Below are positions 17,229 through 26,382 of a DNA stretch of 57,085 bases, piece by piece (position 1 is the first letter of the stretch; every line of letters starts with the position of its first letter). The notes beneath the pieces are model-generated. The model worked only from the letters and a program-made list of their open reading frames with translations. It searched no databases and was not told the origin of the DNA. Source of the stretch: Kriegella aquimaris. GTDB lineage: Bacteria; Bacteroidota; Bacteroidia; Flavobacteriales; Flavobacteriaceae. The stretch covers positions 1 to 57,085 of the forward strand of contig NZ_FNGV01000021.1 in assembly GCF_900103215.1 (NCBI RefSeq), given 5' to 3'. The position numbers and the translations under genes were made by a program.

Positions 17229-19370
17229 TTATTCAAGGGCAAAAGCCACGATTTGATTTCCTTTTTTTGTTCCTAACTTTTCGCCTCCACATGCAATGGC
17301 AATAAATTGCTTACCGTCGACTTCATACATTGCGGGAGTGGCAAAGGCAGGGGCAGGCAATTCATATTCCCAAAGCAGTTTGCCCGTATGTTTGTCGAAT
17401 GCCCGAAAATAACCATCTTTTGTTGCTCCAATAAATAGGAGACCATTTTTGGTGATAACAGGTCCGCCATAACTTTCAGATCCCGTAGTGGGATGGCCTT
17501 TCTCTTTTAGAGACAGGGTTTCCCCAAAAGGAATTGACCAAATATACTCACCGGTATTTAAGTCAATGGCGTGCAAGGTCCCCCACGGTGGAGAAATGGC
17601 CGGTAACCCATTTTTGTCTAAAAATTTATGATAGCCACCATGTTTATATGGCAAGGGATATGGTTTTGACAAGGGTACACCATCTGTCACTTCGAACTTG
17701 TCTTGTTGATCTAAAAGAAAGGCCATAAGGCCTTTCTTTTCATCGTCTGAAATTTGCGGAAAACCGGTCATCATTCCCTTTCCGTTAGTGATAATCGATT
17801 CGATAGCCTCTTTTGTTAGTCGTTTTTGAATACCCAGAAGCGAAGGAAATCCACTTACTTCAATTCCCTTGCGATCCTTTTGGTGGCAATTGACACAATA
17901 TTTGTGATAGACGGCTTCCCCGAAGGGTAGTCTAGGGGCGGTGCTGTCATTGGATTTCATTTGAAGAATCCAAGCCATTTCATTCGAATTGACATAGAGT
18001 ATACCATTTTCGGGATCTGCTCCGGCGCCGCCCCATTCGGCGGCGCCATCGTATCCTGGTAATAGTAGAACAGGGTCTAAACTTGGCGGTGCATACATGC
18101 GCATATCTGCCTTGGCTATAATTTGACGCAAAGAATCTATGTTTTCTGCATACGGACTAACATCATCTTCTGTTAAGTTTGTTGAGTATCGGGCAAAGGC
18201 TTTGGGTTTTACAGGAATGGGTTGTGTTGGCCACACTTCTTCGCCATCAAGCGTAGATGTGCCGGGTACCGGAACCTCTTCAATATCAAACAAGGGCTCA
18301 CCTGTTTTGCGGTCAAAAACGTAGACATAGCCTTGTTTGGTCACCTGTGCTACGGCCGCAATCTTTTTGCCTGCTCTTTTAACATATATCAAATTAGGTG
18401 GGGCAGGGGGGTCACGATCCCAAACGTCATGGTGGGTAAATTGAAAGTGCCAAATTCGCTCTCCCGTTCGGGCATTGAGGGCTAAAAGACAATTGGCGTA
18501 AAGATTACTCCCCTTTCGTTTGCCTCCATAGAAATCAGGTGCGGCCGAACCAGTAGGCACATATAGAACGCCTTCTTCTTCATCTATGGCCATACCGGCC
18601 CAGTTATTGGCGGCACCAACAAGTTCACTTTCGTAGCTATTCGGGTCTTCCCAAGTATCGTGACCTTCCTCTTCAGGGTGTGGAATGGTATGAAAAACCC
18701 ATTCAACAGCTCCAGTTATAACATTGAATGCCATAATATTACCAGGGGCAGAGCCAATATCTTCTGAGAGGCGCAAGGGCATAATAATCAAATTCTCAAA
18801 AATAGTACCCGGCGTATTGGAGATTACAAATTTCTCCTTTGCGCTTTCCGGCATGCCAGAGCGAAGATCTATTTTTCCTTGGTTTCCAAAAGTTGTGATG
18901 GGTTTTCCTGTTAAGGCATTTAAAGCGTATAGATCGGGACCTTTTGAGAATAAAATTCGTTTATCTTCATCTTTCTCCCAAAACGATACGCCCCGACTAG
19001 TAGAAAGTTGAAGTGGTAAGGAATCGCCGAAACGCCAAATTTCTTTGCCCGTCGAAGCATTGAGGGCGACGACTCTTAGTGCCGCCGTAACTCCATAGAG
19101 TATGCTATCAACGACAATGGGGTTCATTTGCATTTGTCCGGTATCCGGGGCACTGTAAGACCAAGCCAATTTAAGTTCGGCTACATTTTCAGGGGTAATT
19201 TGTGAGAGGGTGGAAAAATGGTTGCGATCAGGGCCGCCCAAATAGGAAGACCATGTAGAATAATCATCTTTAGCACCGTCAATTTTTTCTTGCGGATTAC
19301 AGCTTGATAATAATAAGAGTATGTAGAAGAAGGAAAAAAAGCGATAGCAGATACTAAAATTGAATTTCAT
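17229..19370 (-). CDS. PQQ-type beta-propeller dehydrogenase with cytochrome c domain, lipoprotein
   Basis: A 713-residue periplasm-facing quinoprotein. The signal ends in a lipobox LLLSSC. The rest is an eight-bladed propeller of the membrane/alcohol-glucose type, with tryptophan-docking repeats such as ALNASTGKEIWRF and AIDLNTGEYIWS. A cytochrome c module is inserted near residue 490 with the heme site CVNCH, then a probable axial Met region (GMMTGFPQISDDEK). The family oxidises sugars or alcohols and passes electrons through heme c to the respiratory chain. No PQQ synthesis genes are in this window, so PQQ supply is unknown. It is upstream of, and likely in an operon with, the Gfo/Idh gene. 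Confidence 0.88.
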   Translation of the reverse strand: MKFNFSICYRFFSFFYILLLLSSCNPQEKIDGAKDDYSTWSSYLGGPDRNHFSTLSQITPENVAELKLAWSYSAPDTGQMQMNPIVVDSILYGVTAALRVVALNASTGKEIWRFGDSLPLQLSTSRGVSFWEKDEDKRILFSKGPDLYALNALTGKPITTFGNQGKIDLRSGMPESAKEKFVISNTPGTIFENLIIMPLRLSEDIGSAPGNIMAFNVITGAVEWVFHTIPHPEEEGHDTWEDPNSYESELVGAANNWAGMAIDEEEGVLYVPTGSAAPDFYGGKRKGSNLYANCLLALNARTGERIWHFQFTHHDVWDRDPPAPPNLIYVKRAGKKIAAVAQVTKQGYVYVFDRKTGEPLFDIEEVPVPGTSTLDGEEVWPTQPIPVKPKAFARYSTNLTEDDVSPYAENIDSLRQIIAKADMRMYAPPSLDPVLLLPGYDGAAEWGGAGADPENGILYVNSNEMAWILQMKSNDSTAPRLPFGEAVYHKYCVNCHQKDRKGIEVSGFPSLLGIQKRLTKEAIESIITNGKGMMTGFPQISDDEKKGLMAFLLDQQDKFEVTDGVPLSKPYPLPYKHGGYHKFLDKNGLPAISPPWGTLHAIDLNTGEYIWSIPFGETLSLKEKGHPTTGSESYGGPVITKNGLLFIGATKDGYFRAFDKHTGKLLWEYELPAPAFATPAMYEVDGKQFIAIACGGEKLGTKKGNQIVAFALE

Positions 19371-19459
19371 AAGGCCCCGATTGAACTTTTTTAAAAGTAA
19401 GGAAAATGAAGCAAAAAGACGCTGTATGCCACTGACATGATTATAAAGAAGATTAGGAA

Positions 19460-20320
19460 TTAAAAATAGCGTTCCACAATTTTTTTAACTGTTGGATAAT
19501 AGGAGCGACCGAATAAATTAAGATGTACCAAAAGATAATAAAGCTGGTATAGGTCATCATACCCTTGTTCCCATTTATTAGTTGGGATATGGGCCTCGTA
19601 TGCCCTATAAAATTCAGGAGAAAAACCGCCGAAGAGGCGAGTCATTGCCATATCCACTTTAGCGTCACCAAAATAAACGGCTGGATCGATGAGGTAAGGA
19701 GTTCCATTTGATGAAATCAGGTAGTTTCCGCTCCAAAGGTCGCCATGCAGAAGTGACGGGTTTATGTCTTGCAGTAATAGTGCACAGATGTGCAACATTG
19801 CATTTAAAGAGGGAACCTCTGAATGGGTTAGTAGCCTATTTTCCTGAGCTCGTATGAATTGAGGCCATAGCCGCTCTTTAACAAAAAAATTGGACCATGC
19901 AGTGTTTTTAGTATTTGACTGGGGAAGGCTTCCTATAAAATTATCGTTTTCCCAACCGAAATAATCTGCCGAGACCTTATGCAATTGGGCCAATTCATCT
20001 CCCAAACGTTCAAAATCTTGATGATTCGGTCGTTGGGCTTCGATGAATTCCAATAATAAAAAGCCGGTAGCATCTATTTTTCCATTTCCGTAAACCCGAG
20101 GAACCTTAATCGTGCTTGTAGCACGAATGGTTTCCAGCCCAGTTTTTTCAGTAGCGAACATTGTCGCGGCATTACCGGCATTGTTTGTTTTACAAAAAAA
20201 TCGTTCGGTGTCCGTCTGAAGGCAATACGCCTGTGAAATGTCCCCTCCCGATAAAGGAAAAACGTTTTTTATAGGAGCACCTAGTAATGCAGAGAGATGT
20301 GCTATTAGAATATCAGTCAT
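19460..20320 (-). CDS. Fructosamine kinase family protein
   Basis: A 286-residue cytosolic kinase-fold protein. Family members phosphorylate sugars bound to lysine (fructosamines, ribulosamines), which then detach, repairing glycated proteins. Visible features: FPLSGGDISQAYCLQT (nucleotide loop region, residues ~20-35), FFCKTNNAG with the ATP-binding Lys, LLEFIEAQRPN hinge, and the catalytic/metal segment LLHGDLWSGNYLIS near residue 187 followed by LIDPAVYFGD. It lies 89 nt upstream of the PQQ dehydrogenase gene in the same direction. Substrate is inferred from family only. Confidence 0.88.
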   Translation of the reverse strand: MTDILIAHLSALLGAPIKNVFPLSGGDISQAYCLQTDTERFFCKTNNAGNAATMFATEKTGLETIRATSTIKVPRVYGNGKIDATGFLLLEFIEAQRPNHQDFERLGDELAQLHKVSADYFGWENDNFIGSLPQSNTKNTAWSNFFVKERLWPQFIRAQENRLLTHSEVPSLNAMLHICALLLQDINPSLLHGDLWSGNYLISSNGTPYLIDPAVYFGDAKVDMAMTRLFGGFSPEFYRAYEAHIPTNKWEQGYDDLYQLYYLLVHLNLFGRSYYPTVKKIVERYF

Positions 20321-20698
20321 GTCTATTTGCTGCTTAATTTTAATAATCTTGGATATTATGTAAGACCGTATTAAATATTAAAATAGGCTTTGTAAATAAA
20401 TCATTTCCAGGGCACACTTTTTATTTTCCCCCTTAATTTGGGCGGAATAACCTCTTAAAAAAATGATGTCTTAGTTAGCAGCAAACGTATTAAACCTTTG
20501 TTTCCTTAGATGCTTTTGTATATTGACTATGTTTCTTCTAATAGTGGAGGCCACCGGATTTCGTTATAATTTTATTCGGTTGATGTAAGGAAGCGCCTAT
20601 TCCGGACTAGCGTATCAATTCCATTACCACCCTTGGAAATAACTTCGATTTTGGACGTGGTTCGGCCCTATACATTCGTTTTCCCGTTTTCTTCCTAT
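20321..20698. other. Intergenic gap, nothing recognised
   Basis: No gene, RNA or convincing terminator is visible in these 378 bases between the hexosaminidase stop and the fructosamine kinase start. Base composition is richer in G+C than the other large gaps, so a decayed gene cannot be excluded, but no frame shows conserved protein motifs. Confidence 0.35.
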
Positions 20699-22801
20699 TT
20701 ATTTTTTCAGGGCATCCGAGCTTTCTAAATATATGGCATCGTCTAGTTGTTTTGATAATTTTTCAAAGAAGAGCATTTCAGCGTAGAACTGCCAATCGAA
20801 ATTGATTGATTGGTTCGCCAGATGTACATGATGATCCTGATCGAGAATATAATTGTCTGGCTTATTCAGAATACGAGTCTTCCCATATACGTCTTCCAAT
20901 TCTCTTCTGTGTGACACAAAATCCTTTCTCAATTCTTCCAGGTTCTTGAGTGCATTGGTCTTCTCGTCAGGACTTTGGGCGGCATCATAAGCCTGTAGCC
21001 CCAAAAGTAATTTAGCGGGCACGGCGGTCATATTGTTTACTTGCTCGTAAACTTCTAAAGTGTAGGAGTTGCGAATCGCCTTTGATTTGGCTTCCTCTAT
21101 TATGGCCGCAATACTGTCGGTCTGTTTTATAATCAGGGATGCTTGATGTAACCGTGGCGCGTATTTTTCGCTCCACCTCCCTTGTTGGTTTCCCACGGGG
21201 AGATCGATAACCCCTTCTTCCAAAGCATTGTCCATACTAGCCAAGAAATTACGTTTATTACCTTTTAAGAGCGCATTTTTCCAAAAAATCACGGGTTTTT
21301 CCAAACTATCGATAAAGGCATTTGACCCATCTGCCATGGTATGTGAAAATTCGCGTTGTCGGTAGGCAGTTTTTAAAGCATCGTTGCTCCTCTTTTCTCC
21401 CGACCAGGTATATTCGGAAAAGAAGATAATTCCTCTATTGTATAGTTCAAAATGTGGTGAATCATCATCCCAAAGGGTCAATAAGAGACCGTGAGACCCA
21501 CTTTCAATAGAACTTAATGCGAAAGACTTGATATTTTCGATATTGCTCTCTTCCTGCGGCATTAACACCCATCTGGTTTGTCCTGCCGTGGCTCCCATGA
21601 CCTGCAATCCGTTTTCGCGGAACCAGTCCATTGTCTTGGTATTGCCTAAAGCTTCTGGCGAACTATAGTTCCACCGCATATAAATACAGTTTTTCGGGAA
21701 TTGGTCTAAAAATGCCGCCAATCTATGTCCGTTTTTGTCCCAAACGCTGTCCACCTGCTGTTGCGTCATTTCCGGCTGAAACATGGGCGCATATACTTCG
21801 GCCTGTTTTAGAGGCATGTCATCCCAAAAAATCGGAATTCGATTATGTTCCTCTGCAAACTTACTGACTTTATCAAGCCACATTAATTGAAGCTCTAAAG
21901 CCGATTTTCCACTGTTGCGGCCCGTTGTATGTACTTCATCACCGCCTACATGAAGGTATTTACCATGTGGGGTAGCCTCTATTGCGTCTAAATACAAATC
22001 AAACTGAACATCATAGGTTTTTGGGTTCAGCGGATCAAAGGCCCAGTCACTGCTAGGGTCATCCCTCAATTCTTTATATTTGGGGTGCTTTAAAATGAAG
22101 GAAGCATGCCCCAACCCTTGTACCAATGGGCTGATTTCTATATTTCGGGCGGCGGCATAATCGCTTAACTTGGCCCATTCATCAAGGCTAAGCGCATCGG
22201 CAGAGCCTATGATCGGTTGGCGTTTGAATTTCATTTTGTCTTCGGCCTCTAGAATGATGGCATTCACTTTATAGCTGGCCAATTTGTCCATCAACTCATA
22301 GTAATAATCCGTTTTTTGAAGATGGTGTTTAACATCTAAATGTATGGCGCGGTAGGCCAATAATGGATAATCTATTATTGTACACAAGGGCAGATTTACC
22401 TGCTGCTCAGAGGCATCTTCAAGTAATTGTTCCAAGGTTATCAATCCGTAAAAGAGTCCCGCTTGATCCTTTCCCGTAATCGATATCTGTCCGTTTGAAA
22501 TAGTCAGGGAATATCCTTCGGCGGAAATATCCAAAGCCTTATTTAAGGTGAGCACCAATTGAGCAGCTGTTACGTCTTCGACGGGTTTGATCTGTTTTAG
22601 GTTGGTGCCAAGTATAGATGGATCAATTTGGGAATCGGAATAGTAATTTTCTATGGCACCTGTACTTAATTCGCTTACCCCAGAAACCACGAATTCCTGT
22701 GGTTCTGGTAGTACTTTGAAATCACCAAGTTTTTTGTCTTGTTCTTTACATGATACTAAAATTGAAATACAAAATAAAAGGGAAAAGAATTTTTGACTCA
22801 T
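20699..22801 (-). CDS. GH20 beta-N-acetylhexosaminidase lipoprotein
   Basis: Removes terminal beta-linked GlcNAc or GalNAc from glycans at the cell surface or in the periplasm. The 700-residue protein begins with a lipoprotein signal (lipobox ISILVSC). A GH20b-type N-terminal domain (about 30-140) includes TGKDQAGLFYGLITLEQLL. The catalytic TIM barrel follows, with YRAIHLDVKHHLQ and the paired catalytic residues in YLHVGGDEVHTTG (Asp-Glu near residues 286-287). After about residue 500 comes a helical C-terminal region of unknown role. It is a single gene divergent from the DUF1080 gene; a TATTTTTG box at 22852-22859 (minus strand) could drive it. Confidence 0.9.
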   Translation of the reverse strand: MSQKFFSLLFCISILVSCKEQDKKLGDFKVLPEPQEFVVSGVSELSTGAIENYYSDSQIDPSILGTNLKQIKPVEDVTAAQLVLTLNKALDISAEGYSLTISNGQISITGKDQAGLFYGLITLEQLLEDASEQQVNLPLCTIIDYPLLAYRAIHLDVKHHLQKTDYYYELMDKLASYKVNAIILEAEDKMKFKRQPIIGSADALSLDEWAKLSDYAAARNIEISPLVQGLGHASFILKHPKYKELRDDPSSDWAFDPLNPKTYDVQFDLYLDAIEATPHGKYLHVGGDEVHTTGRNSGKSALELQLMWLDKVSKFAEEHNRIPIFWDDMPLKQAEVYAPMFQPEMTQQQVDSVWDKNGHRLAAFLDQFPKNCIYMRWNYSSPEALGNTKTMDWFRENGLQVMGATAGQTRWVLMPQEESNIENIKSFALSSIESGSHGLLLTLWDDDSPHFELYNRGIIFFSEYTWSGEKRSNDALKTAYRQREFSHTMADGSNAFIDSLEKPVIFWKNALLKGNKRNFLASMDNALEEGVIDLPVGNQQGRWSEKYAPRLHQASLIIKQTDSIAAIIEEAKSKAIRNSYTLEVYEQVNNMTAVPAKLLLGLQAYDAAQSPDEKTNALKNLEELRKDFVSHRRELEDVYGKTRILNKPDNYILDQDHHVHLANQSINFDWQFYAEMLFFEKLSKQLDDAIYLESSDALKK

Positions 22802-22851
22802 AAGTACGGATGTTGTTTTTATTTTAAACGAGTTCTTAGCTGTGAAGCTGC

Positions 22852-22859
22852 CAAAAATA
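22852..22859 (-). promoter_or_regulatory. -7 box upstream of the GH20 gene
   Basis: TATTTTTG on the minus strand matches TAnnTTTG, about 50 nt before the GH20 start codon. No good TTG lies at the right distance upstream, so the call rests on one element only. Confidence 0.35.
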
Positions 22860-22917
22860 CATAAATGAAAAAAACTATGAGTATATTCGGGAGCAATAAA
22901 ACTTATCGGTAAATATT

Positions 22918-23808
22918 ATGGTTTCAAAATTTAAATCGCTGTTTTCACTTATTTCGGGTGCTACCTTTTTGCTAATACTCTGCACGCAATGCTCGGTAAA
23001 AAAATCGATTACCTCGGAAGTGGAGGAAGAGTGGCAGCAAATGTTCAATGGAAAAGATACTAAAGATTGGACCACCAAGATTCATCACTACGAAGTAGGG
23101 GATAACTACGGAGACACGTTTCGGGTAGAAGACGGTATTTTAAAAGTGAGGTACGACAATTATGAGGGAGACTTCAACGATCGTTATGGCCACTTGTACT
23201 ATAATACACCGTATTCTTATTACCATTTTTCCGTTGAATACCGTTTTGTGGGCGATTTACATCCGGGAGCACCAAGTTTCACACTTAAGAACAGCGGTGT
23301 TATGTTCCATTCGCAGGATCCCAGAACCATGCCTAAAGAACAAGATTGGCCTATATCTGTAGAGATGCAGTTTTTAGCAGGAATCAAGGAAGGTGAAGCC
23401 CGACCAACCGGAAATATGTGTTCGCCCGGTACTGATGTGGTCTATGAAGGAAAAATTGACCCTAGGCATTGTATAAACTCAACCTCAGATACGTACTATG
23501 GCGACCAATGGGTCAAAGCCGAAATGATTATTCGTGGCGACTCGCTAGTTACCCACATCATCAATGGTAAGAAAGTATTGGAATATACCAAGCCTCAGAT
23601 GGGCGGGGGAGTAGCCAATGGGTACGATCCCAAAATAAAACAAGATGGTAAATTACTTAGCGAGGGTTTTATCGCCTTGCAAAGTGAAGGCCAGCCTATT
23701 GATTTTAGAAACGTGAAGATTAAGAACTTAAAGGGATGTATGGATCCCAAGGCTAAGAACTACAAAAAGTACTTTATAAAATCTGACCCAGAATCTTGCA
23801 CGTATTAA
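22918..23808 (+). CDS. DUF1080 (3-keto-glycoside hydrolase-type) lipoprotein
   Basis: A 296-residue envelope protein with a lipoprotein signal (lipobox near LCTQC). The DUF1080 domain runs from about residue 40 to 270: EWQQMFNGKDTKDWTTKI at the start, VEYRFVGDLHPGAP and NSGVMFHSQDPRTM in the middle, and GFIALQSEGQPIDFRNVKI at the end. The family is now linked to hydrolysis of 3-keto-glycosides. The C-terminal tail GCMDPKAKNYKK...DPESCTY is an added Cys-bounded motif resembling the C-x-D-x-x-A-x-NY repeats seen on many Bacteroidota surface proteins. A PL38-like lyase gene follows after 85 nt on the same strand. Confidence 0.86.
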   Translation: MVSKFKSLFSLISGATFLLILCTQCSVKKSITSEVEEEWQQMFNGKDTKDWTTKIHHYEVGDNYGDTFRVEDGILKVRYDNYEGDFNDRYGHLYYNTPYSYYHFSVEYRFVGDLHPGAPSFTLKNSGVMFHSQDPRTMPKEQDWPISVEMQFLAGIKEGEARPTGNMCSPGTDVVYEGKIDPRHCINSTSDTYYGDQWVKAEMIIRGDSLVTHIINGKKVLEYTKPQMGGGVANGYDPKIKQDGKLLSEGFIALQSEGQPIDFRNVKIKNLKGCMDPKAKNYKKYFIKSDPESCTY

Positions 23809-23836
23809 TTTTGTTGTCTTTCTCAGAGAATAAGAA

Positions 23837-23871
23837 TTGGACAACAGCTATCGCTTCCGATGGTATTTTTG
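23837..23871 (+). promoter_or_regulatory. Possible promoter of the PL38-like lyase gene
   Basis: TTG at 23837-23839, 24 nt, then TATTTTTG at 23864-23871. The -7 box is a full match to TAnnTTTG; the spacing is a few bases longer than in the other promoters here. The start codon is at 23894. Confidence 0.4.
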
Positions 23872-23893
23872 ATAGGAATAAAAACTTTAAACT

Positions 23894-25141
23894 ATGTTAA
23901 AAGTAGGGAAGTATAGATGTGCCTTCGCCCTATTGGTTTTCTCTGTTATAGCGTGTTTTTCTGCACCTTCGGTGCAATTAGATACGGTTCAGCTGGCCAT
24001 GGTCAAACAAAAGATTCATGAGGGCGTTGCTTCAGAACGAACACTTGCGGCTTATAAAGACCTACTCGGGAACGCGGAGCAATTGCTTACCATGGAAAAC
24101 CCAACGGTAATGGATAAATCTATAATTCCCCCTTCAGGAAACCAGCACGATTACTTGAGTATTGGTCGCTATTGGTGGCCAAATCCCGAAACTAAAGACG
24201 GATTGCCATGGATCAGAAAAGATGGCAAGACAAATCCCGAGACTCAAACGGATGCCGTAGACAGAAATAGGTTAAGCGATATGACCAATGGAATTAAAAA
24301 CCTAAGTCTTGCCTATTACTTTTCAGAAGATGAGCGATACGCCCAAAAAACGATAAGTATAATAAAGACTTGGTTTCTTGATGAGGATACGTTGATGAAT
24401 CCAAACCTCGAATTTGCACAAAGTGTTCCGGGTAACCCAGAAGGCAGACCTTTTGGGATTTTGGATGGCCGAGCTATAGCTTCAATAATACCAGATGCTA
24501 TTGACATGCTATCCACTTCTCCGAATTGGACAGCAGACTATGATTTAAAAATGACCCGATGGTTATCTGATTATTTGAAATGGCTGACCGAAAGTGATTT
24601 GGGCAAAGAGGAGGGTGAACAAGAAAATAATCATGGTTCCTGGTACCGGTTTCAGGTGGCCTCCCTAGCACATTATTTGGGGGATAAGCCCTTGGTAAAA
24701 AAAACGGTTGAACTAACGCAGCAAAGTCTCGATCGACAGTTGAACAGTAATGGGGGGCAAATTCATGAACTTGCGCGTACCAGATCTTTTTTTTATAGTT
24801 GCTTTAATCTGGAAGCATTGACAAATATTGCCGTTTTTGGTGATGAGGCCGGGATGGATATGTGGGACTTTGAGTCGGAGGAAGGGAAAAGTTTGGCTTT
24901 GGCGATTAATTACTTGACTCCTGTAATCGGCGGGCAAGACTGGGCACATGCTAGTCTTCATGGTGCAGACGTGTCGTATATAGTACCAATACTTGCCCGA
25001 ATGTCTGCCCATACCGATGCAAACGAATATTCCAAGGTATTAACGAAAGCCATTGCCATACTTGTCAAAAAGGAGCGAGAGACGGGTTCTATGAACAAAG
25101 TGCTTCAAGAGTTAAGTTTAAAAACCACTATCGGCTATTGA
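23894..25141 (+). CDS. Alginate-lyase-family polysaccharide lyase, PL38-like
   Basis: A 415-residue exported protein with an (alpha/alpha) toroid fold of the alginate_lyase Pfam family. The signal ends at VIAC, a possible lipobox. Conserved segments: YLSIGRYWWPNPETKDGLPW (residues ~80-99), TNGIKNLSLAYYFS, QENNHGSWYRFQVASLA (near 245, the Asn-His pair expected at the active site) and ELARTRSFFYSCFNLEAL (near 290, Arg and Tyr). This pattern is closest to PL38 proteins, which act on glucuronan-like or uronate chains; beta-elimination of a uronate polysaccharide is expected. It is probably co-regulated with the DUF1080 gene. Exact substrate is unknown. Confidence 0.82.
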   Translation: MLKVGKYRCAFALLVFSVIACFSAPSVQLDTVQLAMVKQKIHEGVASERTLAAYKDLLGNAEQLLTMENPTVMDKSIIPPSGNQHDYLSIGRYWWPNPETKDGLPWIRKDGKTNPETQTDAVDRNRLSDMTNGIKNLSLAYYFSEDERYAQKTISIIKTWFLDEDTLMNPNLEFAQSVPGNPEGRPFGILDGRAIASIIPDAIDMLSTSPNWTADYDLKMTRWLSDYLKWLTESDLGKEEGEQENNHGSWYRFQVASLAHYLGDKPLVKKTVELTQQSLDRQLNSNGGQIHELARTRSFFYSCFNLEALTNIAVFGDEAGMDMWDFESEEGKSLALAINYLTPVIGGQDWAHASLHGADVSYIVPILARMSAHTDANEYSKVLTKAIAILVKKERETGSMNKVLQELSLKTTIGY

Positions 25142-25160
25142 AACTTTAAAGGGGAACGAG

Positions 25161-25208
25161 AAAAATAATAAGCCATAAAAACAAGTTTTTGGCTCGGGTT
25201 ATTTTTCA
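25161..25208. terminator. Bidirectional terminator between convergent genes
   Basis: The hairpin has AGCC (25171-25174) pairing with GGCT (25191-25194), a two-base bulge, and AAAAAC (25177-25182) pairing with GTTTTT. It is flanked by A-rich sequence on the left and TTATTTTT on the right. It can end both the lyase transcript (plus) and the SMP-30/SDR/VOC operon (minus). Confidence 0.65.
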
Positions 25209-25585
25209 TAGATTTCTATGGGTAGACCATCGGGATCCGAAAAGAAAGTGAACTTTTTATTGGTCAATTCGTCGATACGCACCGTTTCTGTCACCACCTC
25301 CTTGTTTTTTAGTGCTAAAATTGATTCTTCAATATCATCGACTTCAAAAGCCAGATGGCGCAACCCTAAGGCCTCGGGCCGAGAGGGACGTTGTGGCGGG
25401 TCAGGAAACGAAAAGAGCTCGATAATGTATTCGCCATTTAGGGCAAGGTCTAGCTTGTATGACAGCCGTTCTTTCCGAAAGCTTTCTTTTACTATTTCCA
25501 ACCCTAAAATCTCAACATAGAATTGCTTTGATTTTTGATAGTCTGAGCAAATAATGGCAATATGATGGATTTTATTAAAACGCAC
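25199..25585 (-). CDS. VOC (glyoxalase-fold) family protein
   Basis: A cytosolic metal-binding protein of about 128 residues in the vicinal-oxygen-chelate superfamily. FNKIHHIAIICSDYQKSKQF opens the first half; RHLAFEVDDIEESILAL and FFSDPDGLPIEIYEK form the second, with His and Glu at the metal positions. The frame is open further upstream into the SDR gene, but the GTG at 25585 gives family length, starts directly before the conserved strand and leaves a 14-nt gap after the SDR stop. It is the last gene of the beta-helix/SMP-30/SDR operon. The reaction (lyase, epimerase or dioxygenase-like) cannot be read from sequence. Confidence 0.82.
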   Translation of the reverse strand: MRFNKIHHIAIICSDYQKSKQFYVEILGLEIVKESFRKERLSYKLDLALNGEYIIELFSFPDPPQRPSRPEALGLRHLAFEVDDIEESILALKNKEVVTETVRIDELTNKKFTFFSDPDGLPIEIYEK

Positions 25586-25599
25586 GTTATTTTTTGGTT

Positions 25600-26382
25600 T
25601 TAGGATAAATCCTCCGGATAGATTCCTGCCGTTGTCCAACCCCCATCTACCGGTATGGTTTGCCCGTTAATATGGGCAGCTTCTTCGGAAAGTAGAAATA
25701 CGCAGGTTTTGGCAATATCTTCGGGTTTGCCGACAACCCCTCTTGGGATTAGTTTCCCCCAGATTCCTTCATAGTCTGGCTGCTCTTTTTTGGTGCGCTC
25801 GGTCAAAGTGGCTCCCGGGGCAATGGCATTTATGGTTATTCCATATTCGCCCAGTTCGTAGGCGAGGTTACGGGCCATTAACTGAAGTGCTGCTTTGGTC
25901 ATACCGTAGGCAGTAAGATTACGGTAGGCCTGAATGCCCACTTGGGAAGACATTAGAACAATACGCCCTCCGTTACCGTTCTTTATCATTTCTTTGGCCG
26001 CCCGTTGCACCAAAAAGAAAGCTCCGTGAAGATTGAGCTGTAGTACTTTTTGAAAGGATTCCGGAGTGAACGAAAGAAAGTCGCCAAAAAGGGTAATGCC
26101 GGCATTGGGTATAATAAAGTCAATTTTACCAAAGTTTTCCAAGGTGAAGTCCGCCATTGCATTGATGATTGCAATATCTCCGGCATCACCCGAAAAAGCT
26201 AAACAATTTCCTGGATGTTTATTGTGTAATTCTCCCGCCGCTTTTTGACTCCGAGTTTCATCCAAATCGTTTAAGACCACGTTAGCACCAGCCTTTAGAA
26301 GCAACTCGGCGATAGCATACCCAATTCCTTCCCCTGCTCCTGTAACTATGGCCGCCTTATTTTTGATTCCCGAGTAATTCAT
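25600..26382 (-). CDS. SDR family NAD(P)-dependent dehydrogenase
   Basis: A 260-residue cytosolic short-chain dehydrogenase. Motifs: AAIVTGAGEGIGYAIAEL cofactor loop (residues ~10-27), the NAG of IIPNAGITLFG, and the Ser-Tyr-Lys triad in MSSQVG and TAYGMTKAAL, with INGQTIPVDGG at the end. Its ATG overlaps the stop of the SMP-30 gene by one base (TAATG), so translation is probably coupled. With a lactonase next door it is a candidate sugar dehydrogenase making an aldonolactone. Other SDR substrates are possible; the partner context is the only guide. Confidence 0.88.
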   Translation of the reverse strand: MNYSGIKNKAAIVTGAGEGIGYAIAELLLKAGANVVLNDLDETRSQKAAGELHNKHPGNCLAFSGDAGDIAIINAMADFTLENFGKIDFIIPNAGITLFGDFLSFTPESFQKVLQLNLHGAFFLVQRAAKEMIKNGNGGRIVLMSSQVGIQAYRNLTAYGMTKAALQLMARNLAYELGEYGITINAIAPGATLTERTKKEQPDYEGIWGKLIPRGVVGKPEDIAKTCVFLLSEEAAHINGQTIPVDGGWTTAGIYPEDLS

